Shown in pieces: positions 6,293-10,817 of a stretch of DNA of 10,817 nucleotides. Location: assembly GCA_043810615.1 (NCBI GenBank), contig JBDROA010000139.1, positions 1-10,817 of the forward strand, written 5' to 3'. The notes below the pieces were generated by a model, which was not told where the DNA came from, searched no databases, and was given only the letters and a program-made list of their open reading frames with translations. The position numbers and the translations under genes are program-made. Each line of letters starts with the position of its first letter. Positions within the stretch are counted from its first letter, which is position 1. Source of the DNA: VGBK01 sp043810615 (GTDB lineage Bacteria; Actinomycetota; Acidimicrobiia; Spongiisociales; UBA11373).

Positions 6293-7032
6293 GGCGCCAC
6301 CCGCCCGGCGGCTCCGTCGAGCACCAGCGCCAGGTGGCGCACCGGGAGGCGCACCCCGCGCCGGCGCATCCGGCCCTCCAGGTGCAACAGGCACGATTGG
6401 TCGCAGCCCACCACGAGTTCCGCCCCGGCAGCCAGCAGCGAGTCGATCTTGGCATCGGCCATGGCAACCGAGATCTCCGGCTGCTTGACGGCGAAGGTGC
6501 CGCCGAACCCGCAGCACTGATCGTCGGCCCAGGCCACCCGTCGGCACCCCTCGAGCCCGTCGAGCAGGGCCGCCGGCTGGGAGATGATCCCCAGTTCCCG
6601 GGTCATGTGGCAGGAACGGTGAAAGGCCACGCGAGCGTCGAGGCGGCCCGCGAGAGCCGGGCCGCGGGCGGCAAGTTCCGAGAACTCCACTACCCGCGCC
6701 GCCACCGCCTCGGCCCGGGTTGCCGCGCCGTGGTCACCGGCCAGCCGGAACATCTGTGGCCAGTAGACCCGGATCATCGTGGCGCAACTGCCGGAGGGCA
6801 GGCAGACCGGCCCGTCCCCATCCTCCAGGGCCCCCAGAGTGGTCCGGGCCACCCGGGCGGCCTCGGCGGCGAACCCTGAGTTCCAGGCGGGCTGGCCGCA
6901 ACAAGTGGCTCCGGCGGCGACGGTCACCCGATAGCCCTGGCGCTCCAGCACCCGCACCGCCGCCCGGCCCACCGCCCCGGCGACCGAGTCCACGATGCAG
7001 GTGGAGAAGAAAGTGACGTCGGCCCCGGCCAT
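6289..7032 (-). CDS. lutA: LutA, cysteine-rich lactate utilization protein
   Basis: The protein has 247 residues, typical of LutA/YkgE. Two cysteine-rich (CCG) domains are visible. The first has ATCCGQPAWNSG (Cys44-45) and LPSGSCATM (Cys77, 83). The second has HRSCHMTRE (Cys141), DQCCGFGGTFAVKQPEIS (Cys173-174) and VGCDQSCLLHL (Cys210, 214). In this heterodisulfide-reductase-like family such residues bind Fe-S clusters, and LutA works with LutB and LutC to oxidise L-lactate to pyruvate in the cytoplasm. The start is ATG 7030-7032. A TAGCAT box six bases upstream suggests a leaderless transcript, and no Shine-Dalgarno sequence is visible. It heads the lutA-lutB-lutC operon, with a four-base overlap onto lutB. 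The order is the same as in Bacillus subtilis, but no lactate permease or LutR-type regulator is in the window. Confidence 0.95.
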   Translation of the reverse strand: MAGADVTFFSTCIVDSVAGAVGRAAVRVLERQGYRVTVAAGATCCGQPAWNSGFAAEAARVARTTLGALEDGDGPVCLPSGSCATMIRVYWPQMFRLAGDHGAATRAEAVAARVVEFSELAARGPALAGRLDARVAFHRSCHMTRELGIISQPAALLDGLEGCRRVAWADDQCCGFGGTFAVKQPEISVAMADAKIDSLLAAGAELVVGCDQSCLLHLEGRMRRRGVRLPVRHLALVLDGAAGRVAP

Positions 7033-7038
7033 GCGCCC

Positions 7039-7044
7039 ATGCTA
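7039..7044 (-). promoter_or_regulatory. TAnnnT box of a probable leaderless lutABC promoter
   Basis: TAGCAT on the minus strand ends six bases before the lutA ATG. No convincing -35 hexamer was found 16-18 bases further up. Its resemblance to the boxes before heliorhodopsin and the LuxR-type regulator supports it. Confidence 0.4.
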
Positions 7045-7167
7045 CGGGGCACCGGCCCGGGCCCCTCCGCTTCCCGAGGACGACGACCGGCCCCAGCTCG
7101 CGATCCCCCGCCGGCGCATGCCCCAGCCCGAGCGCAGGACCGGGTCCGGCCTGCCGGCGCAGCCCGC

Positions 7168-7578
7168 TCAGTCGACCACCGCGGTGAAGGTGAAGACATC
7201 CACCGGGGCCGCGTCCTCCCAGGAGCGGTGATACACGAGCGTCACCGTCGTCTCCCCCCGGGCTACTGCGTCGAAGCGGAAGGTGAAAGCTCCCCCGGCC
7301 CCGTCGGCGTCGGACTCGCTTCGGTAGTCGACGTCCCCGGCCGGGGCGAGCACGGCCGCGTCGACGGCGGTCACCTCCCACGTGTACCCGGTGGTGGCGT
7401 TGCCGTCGAGTTCCACGACGATCTGCTCGCCGACCGCCAACTCCACGACCGCCCCCTTGTGGCTCTCGTCGAGCGTCCGCACCCCGCCCTCTTGGCGGAC
7501 GATCAGCCCCCCGACGAGGGCGATCACTCCGAGGGCCGCCGCGCCCACCGCCGTCCCGATCCACCACTTGCCGGTCAT
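7168..7578 (-). CDS. Chagasin-family (I42) cysteine-protease inhibitor, membrane-anchored
   Basis: The protein has 136 residues: a single hydrophobic segment at about 7-28 (signal anchor, outside topology likely) followed by a domain of about 105 residues. The three inhibitory loops of chagasin are recognisable in order. NATTGYTW at 60-67 corresponds to the NPTTGF/Y loop. GAGGAFTFRF at 93-102 corresponds to the GxGG loop. YHRSWE at 116-121 corresponds to the RPW/F loop. Family members insert these loops into the active site of papain-like cysteine proteases. Bacterial versions usually act in the envelope, against the cell's own or foreign enzymes. A good ribosome-binding site (AGGAG) ends a few bases before ATG 7576-7578. 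It lies 135 bases upstream of lutA on the same strand, a gap holding the lut promoter, so it is probably a separate unit. No papain-like protease is in the window. Confidence 0.85.
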   Translation of the reverse strand: MTGKWWIGTAVGAAALGVIALVGGLIVRQEGGVRTLDESHKGAVVELAVGEQIVVELDGNATTGYTWEVTAVDAAVLAPAGDVDYRSESDADGAGGAFTFRFDAVARGETTVTLVYHRSWEDAAPVDVFTFTAVVD

Positions 7579-7661
7579 GCCTCTCCTCTCCGCGCGCCGC
7601 GACTCGGGTCGGTATCCGCCGCCCGCCCCCGCCGCTTCGGGTTCCAGTTACGCCCGGAGCG

Positions 7662-8389
7662 TCAGTCGTTCAATGTCCTCGAAGGCCGGGCCGGGATCAT
7701 CTTCACCAGGAACTGCTCGGAGTGCAGCCGCATGTCGAGGGAGAACGCGCCCCCGCCCATGAACTTGCCGCCGATGGTGGCCCGCAGTTGGATGGGGGCC
7801 CCAGCCTGCCGGCGGGGACCTCCACGGCTTCGCCCATCGCCACCGCCTCGAGCCGGTAGGTGACACCCAGGGTCGGGCCGCCGCCTCCGGCGAAGTGCGG
7901 GGTGATCTCCGTCTCCGCCTCGAAGGCGGCGTCGGGTAGCAGCAGTCCGTCGAAGACCAGAGGCTCCTCGAAGTACTCCGCCGTCTCGGGACCGCCGGTG
8001 TTGCCGACGGTGAAGACCTCGTCCCCCTGTGCGCCGAACCCCCGGAGGACGCTGCGGTGGAAGCACACCGCCATCGCATCGTTCCCCGGTTCCGGGGTCC
8101 CGATGACGAAGCGGCCCCGGGTGCCTCCCCGCCATTCCACCCCGTACTCGATGGTGGCCGGCAGGTCCAGGGTTTCCCCGCCGCAGGTCGTCACCCGGTA
8201 GGTAGCGGTCGACCCCTCCGGCGGGAAGTCCGCCCCCCACGAGAGCCCGACGGTGGGATGGGCTTCGGCCGGCAGAGTCGCGGTGGCGGCCGCCGTCGTG
8301 GTGGTGGCCGCCGTCGTGGTGGTGGCCGCCGGTGTGCCGGCCAGGGCCGGAACCAGCACCCACCTGGTCCCGAGCCTGCGCATGATCAC
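7662..8389 (-). CDS. Exported protein with Thr/Ala linker, unknown function (one frameshift)
   Basis: The repaired product has about 242 residues. The start is GTG 8387-8389, with GGGGGAG about five bases upstream; ATG 8381-8383 in the same frame is an alternative. The N-terminus is basic (MRRLGTRW) with a short hydrophobic stretch VLVPALAG, too short for a normal signal peptide. A linker of two ATTTTA units follows (18-bp DNA repeats at 8289-8324), as is common in actinobacterial envelope proteins. The remaining 200 residues look like a beta-rich extracytoplasmic domain with two cysteines (69, 109). No known catalytic motif was seen. A frame break at about 7796-7803 (GGGGCCCCC on the coding strand) separates GEAVEVPAGRLG from PIQLRATIGGKFMGGGAFSL; one extra base repairs it. 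The C-terminal half loosely resembles the membrane-anchored protein at 572-1333. Confidence 0.6.
7796..7803. other. Frameshift site in the exported-protein gene
   Basis: Coding-strand GGGG and CCCCC runs abut here. One additional G or C rejoins the two frames, and the C-terminal frame continues without stops to 7662. Confidence 0.7.
8289..8324 (-). repeat. Two 18-bp repeats coding the Thr/Ala linker
   Basis: The unit (gccgccgtcgtggtggtg on the + strand) occurs twice back to back, with a partial third copy. It encodes Ala-Ala-Thr-Thr-Thr-Thr-type linker sequence in the exported protein. Confidence 0.75.
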
Positions 8390-8458
8390 TGCTTCTCCCC
8401 CGCCAGCGCACTAGGCGACCCACCGGCCTCCCGGTGGCTGCCCGGTCTGCCGAGCGGT

Positions 8459-8464
8459 TAGGGT
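8459..8464 (+). promoter_or_regulatory. Possible TAnnnT -10 box for the GNAT gene
   Basis: TAGGGT lies 33 bases before the ATG at 8498. Transcription from it would leave a short leader of about 27 bases carrying the GGAAG ribosome-binding site at 8485-8489. No good -35 element is visible, so this is a weak call. Confidence 0.25.
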
Positions 8465-8497
8465 GCCCCTCTCGCGCCCACCCCGGAAGTGCCCCGC

Positions 8498-9617
8498 ATG
8501 CAGGTGACCCCCCTCGACCCCACCCGGCGCCGCGAGGTGCGCCGCTTCGTCACTCTGCCCTTCGACCTGTACCGGGACTGCGCCCCGTGGTGCCCCCCGC
8601 TGCGCCGGGAGGTGGCCCGCTCCCTCGATCGCGATCGACACCCCTTCTACCGGCACTCCACCGCCGACTTCTTCCTCGCCGAGGAGAACGGCCGGGTCGT
8701 GGGTCGCATCGCCGTCATGGAGAACCGCAACTTCAACGCCGTCCGCGGCCGCCGGGAAGCCTTCTTCTACTTCTTCGAAGCGGCCGACGATCCCAGAGTG
8801 GCCGCCGCCCTCATCGACGCCGCCGCCGACTGGGCCCGCGCCAGGGGACTGGACACCCTGGTGGGCCCGAAGGGCTTCCTCCCCGGCGACGGCCTGGGGA
8901 TCCTGGTGGAGGGGTTCGAGCGCCCGGTCCCCATGGGGGTGCCCTACCACCACGCTTACTACGACGGCCTCCTCACCGGGTGTGGGCTGATGAAGGAGAC
9001 CGACTACCTCTCCGGAAGACTGACCAAGGCCGACATGCTGCCCCCCCCAGTTCCTGGAGATGGGCGACGCCGCGGCCGCCGCGTTCGGCTACCACCTCCA
9101 CCCTTTCCCCACCAGGCGGGAGTTGCGCCGCTGGGTCCCCCGCATCGGGGAGGCCTACAACCGGGCCTTCGCCGACAACTGGGAGTTCTGCCCCCTGACG
9201 CCGGAGGAGATGCGGATGATCGGCGAGCGCCTGCTGGCCCTGGCCGATCCCCGCATGATGGTGCTACTCATGCAGGGCGAGGAGATCGCCGGGCACCTCT
9301 TCATCGTCCCCGACGTCGCCGACGGCCTGCGCCGCAGCCGGGGCCGCCTCTTCCCCTTCGGCTGGGCGAGCCTCCTGCTCGAGTATCGCCGCACCCGGGT
9401 GGTGGACTGCTTCGGAATGGGCCTGCTCCCCGAGCACCGCGGAGTGGGGGCCAACGCGGTCATCTACGCCGCCATCTTCCGGGCCATCCACCAGTTCCCC
9501 CACCTCCACGCCGAGTTGATCCAGATCGAGGAAGGGAACGTCCGCATGCTGCGCAACATGACGGCCATCGGCGTCCCCTGGCGGCACCGCCACCGCATCT
9601 ACCGGCTCGACCTGTAA
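8498..9617 (+). CDS. YghO-like GNAT-family protein (one frameshift)
   Basis: The repaired product has about 372 residues. The N-terminal half carries the family landmarks PWCPPLRREVARSLD (30-44), HPFYRHSTADFFLAEENGRVVGRIA (48-72), FFYFFEAADDP (89-99) and GPKGFLPGDGLGILVEGFE (123-141). The C-terminal half is a GNAT acetyltransferase fold. It includes the acetyl-CoA-binding signature LLPEHRGVGANAVIYAAIF and ends in EGNVRMLRNMTAIG and RIYRLDL. Acyl acceptor and pathway are unknown, as for most of this family. The start ATG 8498 is preceded by GGAAG with eight bases of spacing; GTG 8489 is an alternative. At 9041-9048 a run of eight C breaks the frame. Seven C would give LPPQFLEMGD and a continuous protein. 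The gene diverges from the exported-protein gene and converges on the SHMT-like gene, with only 30 bases between stops. Confidence 0.8.
9041..9048. other. Frameshift site in the GNAT gene (C8 run)
   Basis: Eight consecutive C bases. Removing one restores the frame between the two well-conserved halves. It is the longest homopolymer I noticed in the window. Confidence 0.85.
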
Positions 9618-9647
9618 CCCAGCCGCTCCGGGTGGGATCCCCCGCCC

Positions 9648-10817
9648 TCAGAAGGTCCGCAGCAGCCGCTTCTGCAGCGGGCCGAAGTCGTCCCCCTCGA
9701 AGCAGAACCTCATCTCCTGGAATCGGTGGCGGAAGGCGGCCACCCTCTCCCCGACCCCCTTCTCCTCCCGGACGGCGGCGGCGAAGAGAGCGGCGAGCTC
9801 CTCGAAGTCGCGCTCCACCATCCCGAAGCGGGTCATCTCGGACACGCCCAGGCGCAACGCCGAGGAGGCGGTGAAGCCCTCGTCGCTGGGGATCGCCTGG
9901 TAGTTGCAGATGATGTTGCGCTCCTCCAGCGCCCGGGCCACTTCGGCGCCGCGGGCGTGCCCCACGCGCACGATCACCTGGTGGGTCTCGGTGTAGCCGG
10001 CCGCCGGGTCGCCTTCGACGGCGAGGCCCTCCGCCGCCAGCGCCCGGGCAAAGGCTCCGGCGTTGGCGATCACCTGCGGCTGGTACTCGCCCTTAAAGGT
10101 GTTCATCTCGATGGCGGCGAGGAGCAGTCCGAGCATCGTCCCCAGGTGGTGGTTGCTGAGCATGCCGGGGAAGGCCCGGCGGCCCACCGCCTTCCACAGG
10201 TCGAACTCGGGGGTCCCCTCGGCGAAGTCGGCGCCGACGATGCCCCGCTGCGTCCCGAAGAACGTCTTGTGGGTGGACCCGGTGACGATGTCGGCGCCGT
10301 CGCCGAAGGGCTCCTGGAAGTGGGGGCCCACCAGGCCGAGCACGTGGGCCATGTCGTACATGATCAGCGGCTGCTGGTCGCGCCCCTCGACCATCACCCG
10401 GATCTCGGCGACCGGTTCGGGGTGGAGCACCATGCTCTTCCCGAAGATGATGACCTCGGGGTTGAGGCGCTCCAGCAGGCGCCCGGTGGCCGCGACATCG
10501 ATGCGGTAGGGGTTGTCGGCCTGCACCGGGAAGTTCACCACCGCCGGCCGCTCGGTGATGGGGTCGCGGCTGATGTAGTCGCGCAGTGCCCCCATGGGCT
10601 GGGAGCTCAGGTGGCCGCCCTTGCCGATGTGGTTGTTCATGGCCAGGCGGATGCGCCCCGGCTCGCGGCGCCGGTCCACCCGGTTGCGGTAGTCCACCAG
10701 GGCGCTGAACACCGTCAGGTTGGCCATCTGCCCGCTGACGAGGCGCGACTCGATGCGCCGGCAGCCCAGGTAGGCGCTCATCTCGGCGGCGATCTCGGCC
10801 TCCACCCAGGCGATGAA
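9648..10817 (-). CDS. Serine hydroxymethyltransferase-like PLP enzyme, N-terminus cut by the window
   Basis: The frame is open to the last base of the window (FIAWVEAEIAAEM...), so the start lies beyond it. The 389 visible residues show SHMT-type, fold-type I PLP features. These are SGQMANLTVFSAL (28-40), GKGGHLSS (65-72), the DMAHVLGL motif (155-162) and GSTHKTFFGTQRG (180-192), with Lys184 as the likely PLP Schiff-base lysine. A late ALRLGVSEMTRFG segment matches the substrate-carboxylate arginine region. Canonical SHMT interconverts serine and glycine with tetrahydrofolate. This protein, however, lacks the usual HGSPVNFSG-like stretch. It also has an unusual block around YRNRVDRRREPGRIRLAMNN and a long C-terminus ending in RFCFEGDDFGPLQKRLL. 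The substrate may therefore differ (another beta-hydroxy amino acid, for example a threonine-aldolase-like reaction). It converges on the GNAT gene. Confidence 0.85.
   Translation of the reverse strand, partial: FIAWVEAEIAAEMSAYLGCRRIESRLVSGQMANLTVFSALVDYRNRVDRRREPGRIRLAMNNHIGKGGHLSSQPMGALRDYISRDPITERPAVVNFPVQADNPYRIDVAATGRLLERLNPEVIIFGKSMVLHPEPVAEIRVMVEGRDQQPLIMYDMAHVLGLVGPHFQEPFGDGADIVTGSTHKTFFGTQRGIVGADFAEGTPEFDLWKAVGRRAFPGMLSNHHLGTMLGLLLAAIEMNTFKGEYQPQVIANAGAFARALAAEGLAVEGDPAAGYTETHQVIVRVGHARGAEVARALEERNIICNYQAIPSDEGFTASSALRLGVSEMTRFGMVERDFEELAALFAAAVREEKGVGERVAAFRHRFQEMRFCFEGDDFGPLQKRLLRTF

Noticed and set aside
5640..6467. Second minus-strand frame across lutB and lutA
   Set aside because: It is a low-complexity shadow of the lut genes, which are clearly recognised in their own frames.
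8420..8500. Sequence resembling the 5' part of a tRNA-Ser/Leu (GCCGAGCGGTTAGGG)
   Set aside because: No anticodon arm, T-arm or acceptor complement could be found, and it overlaps the GNAT leader.
9618..9647. Terminator between the GNAT and SHMT-like genes
   Set aside because: Only a short GGGATCCC palindrome is present in the 30-base gap, too weak to call.

Overview
The window is very G+C-rich DNA (about 70% by eye). Its dense G/C third-position use, leaderless-looking promoters (a TAnnnT box 6-7 bases before an ATG), a Lys-Ala-Pro histone-H1-like tail peptide and a heliorhodopsin all fit a free-living actinobacterium or a related monoderm. The lineage is inferred, since no rRNA or other marker gene is present.

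Layout. At the left edge is the 3' end of a secreted RTX-type calcium-binding repeat protein (+). A 262-bp gap with two exact 45-bp hairpin repeats follows, then a convergent single-pass membrane-anchored protein (-). Next, on the minus strand, comes the remnant of an AIM24/TIGR00266-family gene broken by about six frameshifts and a stop codon, then a small LuxR/NarL-type regulator with a degenerate receiver domain. Facing the regulator across a 277-bp divergent region is a 41-codon gene for a pure (Ala-Pro-Ala-Lys-Lys)n peptide with a strong terminator hairpin. It is followed by the most notable gene, a complete heliorhodopsin of 264 residues with all the hallmark residues and a recognisable leaderless promoter.

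Heliorhodopsin converges on a lutABC operon (minus strand; genes overlap by 4 and 1 bases) for the iron-sulfur lactate oxidation complex. Upstream of lutA are a membrane-anchored chagasin-type (I42) cysteine-protease inhibitor and a Thr/Ala-linker exported protein, both minus. Divergent from these is a YghO-like GNAT-family protein (+), which converges on a divergent serine hydroxymethyltransferase-like PLP enzyme that runs off the right edge.

How the genes work together. lutABC is one transcriptional and functional unit. The other genes look like individually promoted units, many ending in convergent hairpins. Heliorhodopsin and lutABC are neighbours only in convergent orientation, so a functional link is speculative.

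Quality note. lutB, the exported protein and the GNAT gene each carry exactly one single-base frameshift, in or next to a G/C homopolymer. This pattern suggests consensus errors or recent slippage. The AIM24 gene is far more damaged and looks like a true decaying pseudogene. No unmistakable new multi-gene system was found. The strongest leads are the heliorhodopsin locus and the stand-alone Lys/Ala/Pro peptide next to it.
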